Source of the DNA: Methylocystis echinoides
GTDB taxonomy: Bacteria; Pseudomonadota; Alphaproteobacteria; Rhizobiales; Beijerinckiaceae
Length of the DNA: 64,000 nt
Direction of reading: 5' to 3'
NCBI RefSeq assembly: GCF_027923385.1
Contig: NZ_BSEC01000001.1
Location: 3,880,001-3,944,000 of the forward strand
Shown piece after piece: positions 40,368 to 49,143 of the stretch (within the stretch, counting starts at the first letter, position 1; each line of letters starts with the position of its first letter). Made by a program: the position numbers and the translations under genes. The notes under the pieces were generated by a model. That model was not told the origin of the DNA, made no database searches, and saw nothing but the letters and a program-made list of their open reading frames with translations.

Positions 40368-40880
40368 ATGACCGAACGCTACGCCTTCCCCCTCCGCTAC
40401 GACGAAAAGATCGTGCGTTCTTCCGTGCAGGGCTTCATGGTCCGCGCGCTGTTTCGCGAGAAGGCGGCGCTGACCTTCGCGCCGCTCGCGCTGATCGCCT
40501 TCTCCTGCGCCATGCTCTTCGTCAGTGGAGACGCCGAGCTCGCAATCGAGCTTTTGCTGTTCTCTCTCGCCGTGCTCGCCATACTGGTCGCGTCGGGCTG
40601 GCGAATGCATCTGCGGCTGATGCGCGGCAAGGTCGAGGCCATGCGGGGGCGCTGGCCGATGGCCCGCCTTTACGACGACGGCCTGAGGATCGACGGACCG
40701 GGACCCTCATCGCTCTTGGAATGGCCGCGGATCAAGGCGATTTGGCCGGTGGAGGGCGCCTGGCTGCTCATTCTCGACACGAGCCATTTCATCGCCCTGC
40801 CGCTCGCCGCAGCGCCAGGAGACGCGCTCGATTTCCTGCAGTCGCAGGTTAACCGCGCCTCTCTGCCGGTCGCCGGTTAA
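40368..40880 (+). CDS. YcxB-like membrane protein
   Basis: A 170-residue protein with two TM helices (LIAFSCAMLFVSG and LAIELLLFSLAVLAILVASGW, about 44-80) and a cytoplasmic YcxB-like C-terminal domain. The latter shows ARLYDDGLRIDGPGPSSLLEWPRIKAIWPVEGAWLLILDTSHFIALP. This matches the YcxB pattern of a two-helix hairpin plus PH-like domain. Function in bacteria is not known. Convergent with the next minus-strand gene, a hairpin in between. Alternative frame reading (40256-40852) is rejected as a shadow. Confidence 0.7.
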   Translation: MTERYAFPLRYDEKIVRSSVQGFMVRALFREKAALTFAPLALIAFSCAMLFVSGDAELAIELLLFSLAVLAILVASGWRMHLRLMRGKVEAMRGRWPMARLYDDGLRIDGPGPSSLLEWPRIKAIWPVEGAWLLILDTSHFIALPLAAAPGDALDFLQSQVNRASLPVAG

Positions 40881-40889
40881 ACAGAGAAA

Positions 40890-40918
40890 ACCCGCCGCGC
40901 CACAACAGGCGAGCGGGT
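40890..40918. terminator. Hairpin between convergent genes
   Basis: ACCCGC / GCGGGT form a 6-bp stem with a 17-base loop, flanked by AAA and CTT. Weak, but placed between two convergent genes and probably shared. Confidence 0.5.
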
Positions 40919-40931
40919 CTTCCCTGACGCG

Positions 40932-41423
40932 TCAGGCCTGAAGAATCTCAGCGATTTCGGCGAGCGTCGCTTTCTCCGTCTCGCTCACCTTCACGCCGCC
41001 AAAGCCGAGGAAGCCGCCCTCCGTGCCGGCCTCGGCGACGGTTTTGGCGATCTCGCCGAGCCAGCCGTTGAACGCAGCGGCGTCAGCCGGCGCCTTCTGC
41101 CGCACGATCGCCGCCGTCTCTTTCAACGCGGCCAGCGCGCGGTCCTTGATTTCTTCGAGCTTCGCGCCCTGGACGACGCTGCGAACGCCTTCACGCGCCT
41201 CCGCGCGCCCGGAGGAACTCAAAATCTCATCCGCGACGGCCTGGACCAACGCGCCCTTCTCGCCGGCCTTCGCCTTGGCGAGTTCGCTGGCGCTGGCGAA
41301 CGCCTCCTGCAACGTGCCAATGAAGCTCGACGGATCCGCCGCGCTGACCGCGAAGCCAGCAAGCAGCGGAGCCTGCAACAGCTTCTTCCATTCCACGGGC
41401 GAGAAATCGGTTTTTGACGCCAT
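40932..41423 (-). CDS. Helical cytoplasmic protein, partner of the Gly-rich small protein
   Basis: A 163-residue protein starting MASKTDFSPVEWKKLLQAP behind GGGAGGA. It is helical, rich in Ala/Lys/Glu with EAFASASELAKAKAGEKGALVQAVADE and IAKTVAEAGTEGGFLGFGG, and has no signal or TM helix. It follows the small Gly-rich gene by 34 bases and is likely co-transcribed. Similar two-gene pairs occur in bacteria but I know no function; it may stabilise or chaperone the small hydrophobic partner. Confidence 0.55.
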   Translation of the reverse strand: MASKTDFSPVEWKKLLQAPLLAGFAVSAADPSSFIGTLQEAFASASELAKAKAGEKGALVQAVADEILSSSGRAEAREGVRSVVQGAKLEEIKDRALAALKETAAIVRQKAPADAAAFNGWLGEIAKTVAEAGTEGGFLGFGGVKVSETEKATLAEIAEILQA

Positions 41424-41457
41424 GTTGTCCTCCCCTTGAGCGATCCGACTGAAAAAA

Positions 41458-41754
41458 CTAACCAATCAGGCGCTTCTTGATCATGCTGACGGCCGCCGTG
41501 ACGATCGCCCCCGTAACGCCGCCGCCTGCGGCCTGTCCCAATACAGTCGCAATATCAAAATTACCGCTCGCCGCCGCGCCTGCCAGCGCAGGGATCAAAG
41601 ATCCGAGCAATTGTCCGCCCAATCCGCCGCCCAACGCGCCGCTGATCGTATTGCCAAGCGGACCGAGATCGAGATTTTTCGATGAGCGCGCGACCGCATT
41701 GCCGCCAATGGCGCCGGCAACCGCCTGAACAAGAATATCCGTGAGAACTGACAT
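41458..41754 (-). CDS. Small Gly-zipper hydrophobic protein
   Basis: A 98-residue protein behind GGGAG starting MSVLTDILVQAVAGAIGGNAV. A long glycine/alanine-rich hydrophobic stretch contains ISGALGGGLGGQLLGSLIPALAGAA (about 38-62) and GQAAGGGVTGAIVTAAVSM, with a basic end (IKKRLIG). The many Gly-x-x-x-Gly spacings suit packing of TM helices. It could form oligomers in a membrane, like small pore-forming or bacteriocin-type peptides, but this is only suggested by composition. First of a two-gene unit. Confidence 0.55.
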   Translation of the reverse strand: MSVLTDILVQAVAGAIGGNAVARSSKNLDLGPLGNTISGALGGGLGGQLLGSLIPALAGAAASGNFDIATVLGQAAGGGVTGAIVTAAVSMIKKRLIG

Positions 41755-41971
41755 GCGAGTACTCCCAAGACGACACTGCCAAGACGACACTGAAACTTCG
41801 ACCTTGAGGTCGACTTTATCAAACTACGCCATGGTTTAGGTTTGTCAACGAAGCACGGTGCGCCGGAAGTTCCACGCCCGCGCGTCAGCGTCAACGGCGA
41901 CGAGCGTCAGCGCGTTCGTCGCGTGGCGCGCAATAACAAGCGGCTTGTCGCCCGATCGCGCGCGCGGGCGC

Positions 41972-42670
41972 TCACGCGACCGGGTCTCGCCACATCGTCC
42001 AGGTCGTCGGGGCGCCGGGCGTCGACTCCTCGCTGGTCAGAATCCTGCTGCCGTATCGCGCGTATAATTTTGTCGTCCGCGGGTCCTGCGTCTCGAGATA
42101 GACAGGCCAGTGATTGGCGTCGATGGTTTCCAGCGACTTCTTGATCAGGAACGCGCCATACTTGCCGCTGCCGACCGAACCCAGAAACAACGCGTGACAA
42201 TGCGGCGTGCGGGGCCTGATCCTGTCGAAGAACTTCTGGGTTTGAGACAGACGCCACACGCCGGTCGGGCTGATCGCCAGCAACTTGAGATAGTGCGGCA
42301 AGCGGCGCAGGACGCGCATGGCCGACATGGGGTAATGGCCCGGGGGATAATAGATAAAAAGACTGAGAAACCCTTTTCCCTCGAGGACGTCGATGATCCC
42401 GTGCTCCTGCGCGTCCTTCAAGGACGCGAGGAATAGTTCATGCAGCGCTTTCCTGCGCTTGCCGCCATCCGGGAAAGCATGAAGAAAAATCGGGCTTTCG
42501 AGGAAAATGTCCACGAGCATATTGGCCGCTTCGAGCAACTCATCGGGTTTGAACTTCTCGATACGGCGATAACGCCAGCCCTTCGACGATTCCTCCTGCA
42601 CAGACGCCTCTCCCAGCAAAACGTCAATTCCCCCGTTCATCTGTTGTTCGATCGCTCCCGCCGCGCACAT
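41972..42670 (-). CDS. GNAT-like acetyltransferase
   Basis: A 232-residue protein with an N-terminal GNAT half (PDELLEAANMLVDIFLESPIFLHAFP) and the acetyl-CoA motif region near HALFLGSVGSGKYGAFLIKKSLE (about 162-184). The end has VYLETQDPRTTKLYARYGSRIL, the usual beta5/alpha4 pair. The loop is QxxGxG-like only in weak form (SVGSGKYG), so catalytic activity is uncertain. The start could be this Met or one ten codons later; neither ribosome site is convincing. No obvious operon partner. Confidence 0.65.
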   Translation of the reverse strand: MCAAGAIEQQMNGGIDVLLGEASVQEESSKGWRYRRIEKFKPDELLEAANMLVDIFLESPIFLHAFPDGGKRRKALHELFLASLKDAQEHGIIDVLEGKGFLSLFIYYPPGHYPMSAMRVLRRLPHYLKLLAISPTGVWRLSQTQKFFDRIRPRTPHCHALFLGSVGSGKYGAFLIKKSLETIDANHWPVYLETQDPRTTKLYARYGSRILTSEESTPGAPTTWTMWRDPVA

Positions 42671-43008
42671 CGAACCGCCCCGAGCTTATCCTAAGCGATA
42701 AGGCGCGCAAGACGGGCGTCCCTTCGAGGATCGCCGCGCCCCGTTCGAAGGAGCGCACGCTGAGCGCCGCCGCCCCGATGCGGGAAGAGCCTTTTCCTTG
42801 AAGGGTGAGAACGTCCATATTTCAAGAATACGGTCTCCTGCAAACGAGGCTGTTTTTTAGAACGGACGAGTCGGTCCCGGCGCGATATCATTGAGAAAAT
42901 TCCCGGTTGTGCAAGTCGTGCGCGATTAGCGTCCACGGCTCCGGACAAGATAGCCCTTTTCGCCTGCCCGACACGACGACGGGACGGCGGGAGGCCATAG
43001 AGACAACC
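42671..43008. other. Gene-poor stretch between divergent GNAT and DUF4239 genes
   Basis: About 340 bases. A 64-codon minus-strand frame begins at 42818 (MDVLTLQGKG...) and runs into the GNAT start; it lacks a ribosome site and I do not count it. Both neighbouring promoters should lie here. No palindrome stands out. Confidence 0.4.
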
Positions 43009-43797
43009 ATGGTTGAGGCAGGAATGTTGGAGAGACTCGAACTGGATCACTATCCCGTCGGCATCACGGTCATCATCCTCGTTATCGGCGTCGTACTCCT
43101 CTGTCAGGCGGTCATCCGGCGATTCATCAGCCAGGAAACCTTGAAGAAGGCGCATGAGGTCGGGGGCTACTATCTGTCCCTGGTCGGAACGATCTACGGC
43201 ATCCTGCTGGGACTGGTCGTCTTCGACGCCATGTCGAAATTTCAGGCCGCCGAGAAAACCATCAATAATGAAGCCAAGTGTCTCCTCGCGGTCTATTCAC
43301 TCGCGGATCAATTCCCGAGCGCTCAGGGGCCGGTCAAGAGCCTTGTGCGTGAGTATGTCAAGACGGTCGTCAGCGTCGAGTGGCCGCTCCTGAAGCGCGG
43401 AGAAACGAGCGCGAAAGCGCATGAAGTCCTGCTTTCCCTGCTTCACACCATTCGAACCATTGATCCGAAGACGCAAAACCAGCAGTCGCTCTACTCGACC
43501 ATGTTGACCGAGATTAACGCGTGCTGGGAAAGCCGGCTGGATCGAAACAAGGTTTCGAATTTCGGCGTCCCGGCCGCCGAATGGGTGGCGCTGCTGATCG
43601 GGGCGTCCATCGTCATCGCCTTCACCTTTTTCTTCACCACGGAAAGCCACGGCATCCACCTCGCCATGCGTGGCATGGTGACTCTGCTGATCGCCATGAG
43701 TCTCTACCTTGTCCTGCTGTTTGGCGCGCCTTTCTCGGGTGATCTGCGCGTTTCCGACCGACCCCTTCGATTCGTGCAGGAAGTCATCACGCGATAG
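43009..43797 (+). CDS. DUF4239-like membrane protein
   Basis: A 262-residue protein with four TM helices in the DUF4239 layout. Two are near the N terminus (ITVIILVIGVVLLCQAVI; YYLSLVGTIYGILLGLVVF, about 50-68) and two near the C terminus (WVALLIGASIVIAFTFFF; MVTLLIAMSLYLVLLFGAPFSG). A long helical soluble middle links them. The family's pattern GxxYxxLLGxxVF is visible. Such proteins have been suggested to be channels or transporters, but this is unproven. A Met five codons later with a nearer GAGG is also a possible start. Confidence 0.75.
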   Translation: MVEAGMLERLELDHYPVGITVIILVIGVVLLCQAVIRRFISQETLKKAHEVGGYYLSLVGTIYGILLGLVVFDAMSKFQAAEKTINNEAKCLLAVYSLADQFPSAQGPVKSLVREYVKTVVSVEWPLLKRGETSAKAHEVLLSLLHTIRTIDPKTQNQQSLYSTMLTEINACWESRLDRNKVSNFGVPAAEWVALLIGASIVIAFTFFFTTESHGIHLAMRGMVTLLIAMSLYLVLLFGAPFSGDLRVSDRPLRFVQEVITR

Positions 43798-44063
43798 GCC
43801 GGCGGCGAAATTGCGTTCTTTCCCTTGTTGCGCCAAGCAGGCGCGACGCTTGTAATAAGTTGAGGACAGCGAGGAAATGACATAGGCTTCGCCAGATCGT
43901 TCTGCGGAGCCTCGAGAATCCGTGTCTCATCCATGAAGGGGCGCGGAAGAATTTTTGGTCGGCCGGTCATGCACGACACACTGAATTCGCTGAGCTTGTT
44001 GTAACTTTCGGGGTTCTGCGCAGCGTGGGAGGACATTGGGTTCCTGGCGTCAAGGGATAGCCA

Positions 44064-44555
44064 ATGAGAGATTTCATCTTGGGCGTCGTGGCTCTCATCG
44101 CCTTCGGCTTCCTCGTATTATGGACTTTGTCCCCGCCCCCGCGCCCCCCGGCCGAAACCGAGGAAGTGGAAACACGGGCGCCGTCCCCGCCCCCGCAAGC
44201 GCCCGCCCCGCCGCCAATCCCGCCGACCGCGGAAACCAAGGCTGCGCCAACTCCCGCCGCCGCAGCGCAAGCGCCTGCCCCCGCGCCCCCGCCCGATCCT
44301 GTCGTCGCAGGACCCCCGCCTGCCGTCGACGCCGCGCCTGCCGCGGAAACGGCGCCACCGCGGGCAGAAGAAGCCGCAACGATCGATGCGCCACGCGCGC
44401 CCGTCCGGGCAGCAGGCAAATCCAGAAAGAACCGGGTGGTCGAGAAGGCGCCGCCGCCGCGCAGGGCGACAGCTAAGCCCGCCGCGCCGCGGCCCGCCCC
44501 GAAACCGGCCGCGCCGCCTCCCGCAAGGCGCGCGGCGAAACCCGTACGACACTGA
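44064..44555 (+). CDS. Membrane-anchored Pro/Ala-rich protein
   Basis: A 163-residue protein: a single N-terminal TM anchor (FILGVVALIAFGFLVLWTL, about 4-22). The rest is almost entirely Pro, Ala, Glu and Lys, with PPRPPAETEEVET, PPPQAPAPPPIPP and a basic end (KPAAPPPARRAAKPVRH). It would be an extended rod reaching across the periplasm, like TonB or related spacers, but there is no C-terminal TonB domain. The low-complexity DNA makes many shadow frames on the opposite strand. Convergent with the L,D-transpeptidase. Confidence 0.55.
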   Translation: MRDFILGVVALIAFGFLVLWTLSPPPRPPAETEEVETRAPSPPPQAPAPPPIPPTAETKAAPTPAAAAQAPAPAPPPDPVVAGPPPAVDAAPAAETAPPRAEEAATIDAPRAPVRAAGKSRKNRVVEKAPPPRRATAKPAAPRPAPKPAAPPPARRAAKPVRH

Positions 44556-44724
44556 AGAAGGGTCCTGCCGGGATGACGCGACAAGGGGCGCGCACTGGCC
44601 TCAATTGCACGAATGCGCCAAACCGGCGCGTTTCCCGATCTGATTGAATCAGACCGGGGCGCTCGTTTTTTATCTTGTCGCGCTTTCTTTCGCCGAACAG
44701 CTTTCCACCTTGGCGGAAAGAACT

Positions 44725-46341
44725 CTAGCGCAGCTTGACCGTGAGATCGGTTCCATCGGCGCCCGTCTCATTACTCGGCGGCAGATCCGAGACGATGATC
44801 GATCCGCCGGTCCAGAGTCTTTCACCAATGCGCGCGCGAATCTCCGGCGCCATCTCGATGCGCTCCAGCGCCTCCGTGGCGCTCTCGAACTGCCCCGGCA
44901 TGGTGAGCGCCGACCATTGCAATCCGCTTCCGTCATCATTGGCGGCCGTGGCGATGAAGAGATGCGAGCCGAGGGGCCTGTCAGGGTCCGTCACCGCGAT
45001 CGGCGCATCGAACAAGGGGGACAGCCCCTGCCGCACATAGACCTTCCGATCTTTCCGGCTGACGAGGACCGATAGCGGCGCCAGCCGTTTGCGTGATTCC
45101 GCGTCTGCTTTGGCGGTCGCCGCCGCCGTCTCGGTCGCCTGGCTGAGCCGGCCCAACGCCTCGGACAGTTTGGCCTCCTTGCTCACCAGGGCCGCCCGCG
45201 CCGCTTGAACCTTCTCCCGCGCGTCGATCATCGCGGTCGCAAAGGTCACCTTGTCGGATGCGGCGTTCGTCCGCGCTTTTGCGGCAGCTTCAATCGCGAC
45301 GGCGAAGCCCCTTCTGCGCGGCGTCTCTTCCGTGAGCGTTTCGGGAGAAAGCGAGGCCTCCTCCTGCAAAGCATGCGCTTTGGCGGTCGCCGCGAGATAA
45401 GCCTCGTCCGCAGCCTCCGCCTTCATCTGCGCGGTCGTTTGCGCGGCCTCGACGGCCGCGAGCTCACGTGCGGCGACGGCGACCTCTTCCTGCGCGGCTC
45501 TCTCGGCGCTCGCGGCTTCCTTGAGCGCACGCGCCGCAGAAAGGGCGTCGGCCGCTGCTTTCGCCTTCAGCCGTTCCGCATATTGACGCGGGTTCAGCCG
45601 CGCGACATGCGCGTCCTCATCGCCAGACTCGGTAGGCCCGTAAACGGGCGTCTGCGCGCCGGTCTCCCGCGCAAGATACATTTTCGGCTCCGGCAGCGAC
45701 GAGCTCGAGAAAGCCGTCGGCCAGACGTCGTCCGGCGAAATGACGATCCGCTCGCCGATCCGGGTCATTCCCCAGAGTTTCGCCGCGAAATCCGCGGGAA
45801 GCCGCACGCAGCCGTGAGACGCGGGATGGCCGGGAACAACACCGACATGCATGGCGATCCCCGACCAGGTGATCCGCTGCATGAACGGCATCGGCGCGCC
45901 CGAATAAATATTCGACTCGTGATAGCGCTCGCGCCCGATGATGGTGAAAATCCCGCGCGGCGTGCCATGCCCCGCCATGCCCGTGGAAACGGGCGACCGC
46001 GTTACCAGACCATTGTGGTTGTAGATCGAGATCTGCTGGTCGGCGATCGACACGACCCCGAAGAGCGGCAGGCCCGGAGAGGAATCGGGAGCGGGCCGCG
46101 CCTCCCGTTCGACAGAGGCGCGCGCGGGTTTGGACGCATCACGGCGCGCCACATTCGCGGGCTTGGGCCGCGTCGCCGTCTGAATATGCGTGGGCGCCGC
46201 CGGCGCCGTTTCAGCCCGCGAGGGCTCTCCGCTGAAGAGCGCGAAGAAATTCAGCGCCGTGGCGGGTTGCGGCAGGACAATAAAGAAAGAAAAGCCGAAT
46301 AGCGGAGCAACGGCGTATCTGAAGCTAAAGCGCGGGCGCAT
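44725..46341 (-). CDS. L,D-transpeptidase with long C-terminal coiled coil
   Basis: A 538-residue exported protein. Signal about 1-29; a short Pro/Ala/Arg linker (about 40-85); a YkuD domain (about 93-205) with IAMHVGVVPGHPASHGCVRLP (His and SHGCVR, the catalytic Cys). A long alanine/glutamate-rich coiled coil follows (about 245-420: KEAASAERAAQEEVAVAARELAAVEAA... and more), then a second small beta-rich domain (about 430-538) with VLVSRKDRKVYVRQGLSPLFDAPI. This last domain resembles an L,D-transpeptidase-like substrate-recognition fold without a Cys. The coiled coil may span the wall or mediate oligomers. Third L,D-transpeptidase in the window. Confidence 0.85.
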   Translation of the reverse strand: MRPRFSFRYAVAPLFGFSFFIVLPQPATALNFFALFSGEPSRAETAPAAPTHIQTATRPKPANVARRDASKPARASVEREARPAPDSSPGLPLFGVVSIADQQISIYNHNGLVTRSPVSTGMAGHGTPRGIFTIIGRERYHESNIYSGAPMPFMQRITWSGIAMHVGVVPGHPASHGCVRLPADFAAKLWGMTRIGERIVISPDDVWPTAFSSSSLPEPKMYLARETGAQTPVYGPTESGDEDAHVARLNPRQYAERLKAKAAADALSAARALKEAASAERAAQEEVAVAARELAAVEAAQTTAQMKAEAADEAYLAATAKAHALQEEASLSPETLTEETPRRRGFAVAIEAAAKARTNAASDKVTFATAMIDAREKVQAARAALVSKEAKLSEALGRLSQATETAAATAKADAESRKRLAPLSVLVSRKDRKVYVRQGLSPLFDAPIAVTDPDRPLGSHLFIATAANDDGSGLQWSALTMPGQFESATEALERIEMAPEIRARIGERLWTGGSIIVSDLPPSNETGADGTDLTVKLR

Positions 46342-46811
46342 TGGAGTTGCTCATGAAGTCAGAATCAAGGAGACATAAGGCTGATTTTTTGAGGCGACGG
46401 CATGGCGGGCGCTGTTGCGCAGCGGCCACAGTGACGCAATTTTCTGTTTCCCATTCCTCGACAAACCATCGTCCGGCTCGGGCGCTCGACGTGAGCTTTA
46501 CAGTTGACGCGGTGAAACGTCTCCTCGGAAAGGCGTCGTCTTCGAACGCAGGAAGCGGCGGGTAAAACTTTTGCGTCATGCGAACCGCGACGTCAGTGCG
46601 GTTGCACACCGACCTCGCGCCATCCCGCCTCGTCTTCCTGCTTATACTGAGACGAGAGCGTGAGCACAACTAAAGAGTTGCTTGTTGTTGGGATTCGTTA
46701 CTCATGGTAGCAGAGTCGGCGTGGTCGCCGCATAGTTCCTAGCTATAGCTTGTAGCTGTCCTGATGCGCCTGCGCGACACCGGCAAGGCGTCGTGAAAGA
46801 AGAGGTCGCTA
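46342..46811. other. Gene-poor stretch, no convincing gene
   Basis: About 470 bases between divergent units. A 74-codon frame from 46341 overlaps the transpeptidase start and has no domain or signal, and another minus-strand frame is similar. Small inverted repeats such as AACTCTTTAGTT (46668-46681 area) are seen. Lower GC than its neighbours; the promoters of both flanking units must be here. Confidence 0.45.
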
Positions 46812-47069
46812 ATGAAAAAGACGACTTTCCTGTTGTGTTTGACTTTTTTCATCGGGGCCCTCGGCGGCCCCGCCGCGCAAGCGCAAATCGTGCGACGCAT
46901 CATCGGCCATGCAATCGCAGGAAAGGCGATCAGATCGCTGACTGGCAAAGACTCCCAGACCGGGACCGAAGCCCCTTCCGAGGCGCAGCCGGCCGAGTCA
47001 GGCGGCGCGGGTGACGCGTCTGAGCCGAATGGCGCGCCTTCCGAGCAACTCAAGCAGAACGGACAATAG
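46812..47069 (+). CDS. Small exported hypothetical protein
   Basis: An 85-residue protein with a clear signal peptide (MKKTTFLLCLTFFIGALGGPAAQA) and a short mature part: IVRRIIGHAIAGKAIRSLTGKDS, a probable amphipathic helix, followed by an acidic/Ser/Gly-rich tail (EAPSEAQPAESGGAGDASE). It could be a surface-active or partner protein; no family is recognised. The next gene starts about 106 bases later. Confidence 0.6.
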   Translation: MKKTTFLLCLTFFIGALGGPAAQAQIVRRIIGHAIAGKAIRSLTGKDSQTGTEAPSEAQPAESGGAGDASEPNGAPSEQLKQNGQ

Positions 47070-47175
47070 CTCTCCGAGCCAACCGCCGAGCGTTTTCAAA
47101 AAGCCGCATGCTTGCTCGCGGCCTCTCGAAGCTTACAGTTGACGCCACAGATCAACGCGACTGGAGTATCCTCAC

Positions 47176-48960
47176 ATGTGCCGCGGCTGCTTCAATCCTC
47201 TTATCCTGCACAGTGATTTTTTTGCGGCTGGCTCCGGTGGGATATTCAGTCACAGCCCAAAGCCCAGCCGGCGCAATTTCATGGCTTTTTCAGTCGCCGC
47301 CGCAGCGGCCGCCACGACGGCGTCCGCCGCACGCGCGACGCCAGCCGGCGACGCGGGCGCAGACGTTATTTTCAAGGGCGGAAAAATCATCCCGCTTCCG
47401 GGGGCTGCGCCCGTGAAAGCGCTCGCCGTCGGCGGCGGAAAGATTCTTGGCGTCGGCCCGGAAAGCGCGGTCAACAGCCTCAAGACCAGGAATACGGAGA
47501 TCGTCGACCTTCAGGGGCGCGTCCTGATGCCGGGATTCGTCGACCCGCATAATCACACGATCCTCGCCGCGGTTATTTTCGAGCTGCTCACCGATGTCGG
47601 CTACACGAAGTTTCCGACACGTGGGAAACTGCTGAACGCGTTGCGCGCGCTGGTCTCGCAGACGCCGCCGGGACAATGGGTCCTGTGCTCCAATTTCGAC
47701 AATCTTCTCCAGGGGGGCGACCTCTCCAGGGAGGAGCTGGATGCGATTTCGACAGATCAACCGATTTATGTCTGGTACACCAACGGCCACGACGCCTGCG
47801 TGAACAGTCTTGCGCTCAAGACCGCGCAGATCCCGGACGACATTGGCGCCCTCCCAGGCGGCGGACATTTTGGACGGGACGACAAGGGACAGCTCAACGG
47901 GCTCGTTTATGAAGAGAGCGCCTTGATGAAGGTCCTGCTGCCCGCTCTCCCCAAGATCACGCCCCAGCTCGCGGCGAAAGCGGTGAGCGATTACGCCCGC
48001 TCCGTCGCCGCTGTGGGCAATACGACTGTCCACGAACCGGGGACCCTGCGCTCGGAGTGGATCACGCCTTTTGCAAAGCTGTCGAACCGCCTTGCCTGTC
48101 GCACGAGCGCCAGCCTCATGTACGAAGACATGAAGGGCATGGAGCCTTATCGCAGCCTCGGAATTGGGGCCCGCGCCACCCAGCTCCCGAACGCCTTGTT
48201 CTCGTTCTATGGCGTAAAGATCGTTGCGGATGGCTCGAACCAGACAGAGACAGGCGCCCAGACGCAGCCCTATCTCGACACCACGAACAAGGGTTCGACG
48301 AACTACAGCGCCGCAGAGCTCAAAGAAATGGTCGCCCATGTGAAGGCCGCTGGTCTTCCCGTGCTGATCCATTGCAATGGCGACCAGACGATCGACATTT
48401 CCCTCGACGCCATTGAGGCGGCCTACGGAAATTCGACAGCGAATGGGATAAACCGCATCGAACATTCGACGATGGCGCGCGCCGATCAGATCGCGCGCAT
48501 GAAGAAGCTCAATGTCGAGCCGAGTTTCCTGATGAACCACGTGCGCTTTTACGGCGCGGCCTATCGAGACCAGATTTTCGGCCCCGAACGGGCCGCATTT
48601 ACCGATCCGGCCGGCGCCTGCGTCAAGGCCGACCTGCCGTTCACCCTGCACACGGATTCGCCCTGTTCGCCGCCGGGCTCGCTCGCCCTTGTCAGCACGG
48701 CCATCACGCGGCGATGCGACATCGACGGCTCCACCATCGGCCGGGACCAGGCTGTCACGCTCGATCAGGCGCTGCGCGCGGTGACAATCGACGCGGCGCG
48801 ACAGATCGGCATGGGCGATCGCATCGGCTCACTCGAAAAAGGCAAGGAAGCGGATCTCGTCATCCTGGAAAGCGACCCGTACAAGACTGACGCCGCGAAA
48901 CTCGGCGGCATCAAAATCAGCGAGACCTGGGTCGCGGGAAACAGGAAATACAGCAGCTGA
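47176..48960 (+). CDS. Tat-exported amidohydrolase, YtcJ type
   Basis: A 594-residue protein. The N terminus shows a Tat motif (PSRRNFMAFSVAAAAAA, RR at 32-33), so it is exported folded. The amidohydrolase-3 fold follows. The first metal ligands are H125 and H127 in VDPHNHT; VLIHCNGDQTID and RIEHSTM carry later His ligands, and LHTDSPC a late Asp. YtcJ-like members hydrolyse amide or cyclic amide bonds of diverse substrates; the substrate here is unknown. The region before the Tat motif (about 30 residues) is unusual and may be mis-started, but no better start with a ribosome site is seen before the RR. Confidence 0.85.
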   Translation: MCRGCFNPLILHSDFFAAGSGGIFSHSPKPSRRNFMAFSVAAAAAATTASAARATPAGDAGADVIFKGGKIIPLPGAAPVKALAVGGGKILGVGPESAVNSLKTRNTEIVDLQGRVLMPGFVDPHNHTILAAVIFELLTDVGYTKFPTRGKLLNALRALVSQTPPGQWVLCSNFDNLLQGGDLSREELDAISTDQPIYVWYTNGHDACVNSLALKTAQIPDDIGALPGGGHFGRDDKGQLNGLVYEESALMKVLLPALPKITPQLAAKAVSDYARSVAAVGNTTVHEPGTLRSEWITPFAKLSNRLACRTSASLMYEDMKGMEPYRSLGIGARATQLPNALFSFYGVKIVADGSNQTETGAQTQPYLDTTNKGSTNYSAAELKEMVAHVKAAGLPVLIHCNGDQTIDISLDAIEAAYGNSTANGINRIEHSTMARADQIARMKKLNVEPSFLMNHVRFYGAAYRDQIFGPERAAFTDPAGACVKADLPFTLHTDSPCSPPGSLALVSTAITRRCDIDGSTIGRDQAVTLDQALRAVTIDAARQIGMGDRIGSLEKGKEADLVILESDPYKTDAAKLGGIKISETWVAGNRKYSS

Positions 48961-49038
48961 CGCCTGCGCGCGCGTCGATCTCGTGAACTGCCATTGAGCC
49001 CGCTTCGCTTCCGAGGAGAGGAAGCGGGGAAGAAATAT

Positions 49039-49080
49039 AGGAGAGGCAACGAAGCTGGCTGTCGCCAGGTCGCCTCTCCT
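49039..49080. terminator. Long-loop hairpin between convergent genes
   Basis: AGGAGAGGC / GCCTCTCCT pair perfectly over 9 bp with a 24-base loop, between the convergent amidohydrolase and Gly-rich protein genes. A smaller CGCTTCC/GGAAGCG hairpin precedes it. No U-run. Confidence 0.4.
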
Positions 49081-49143
49081 CCGGTGAGCGAAACAACTCC
49101 GGAAACCGCGCGCCTTCCAGCCGCGGTTCCCGAGTTTCATGGA

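Noticed and set aside
42624..42818. A 64-codon minus-strand frame overlapping the GNAT start
   Set aside because: No ribosome site, overlaps a better gene, no conserved feature.
43704..44036. A 110-codon minus-strand frame
   Set aside because: Overlaps the end of the DUF4239 gene and lacks a start signal or domain. I considered a decayed gene remnant but could not support it.
46341..46565. A 74-codon plus-strand frame
   Set aside because: Overlaps the transpeptidase start region, no signal or domain.
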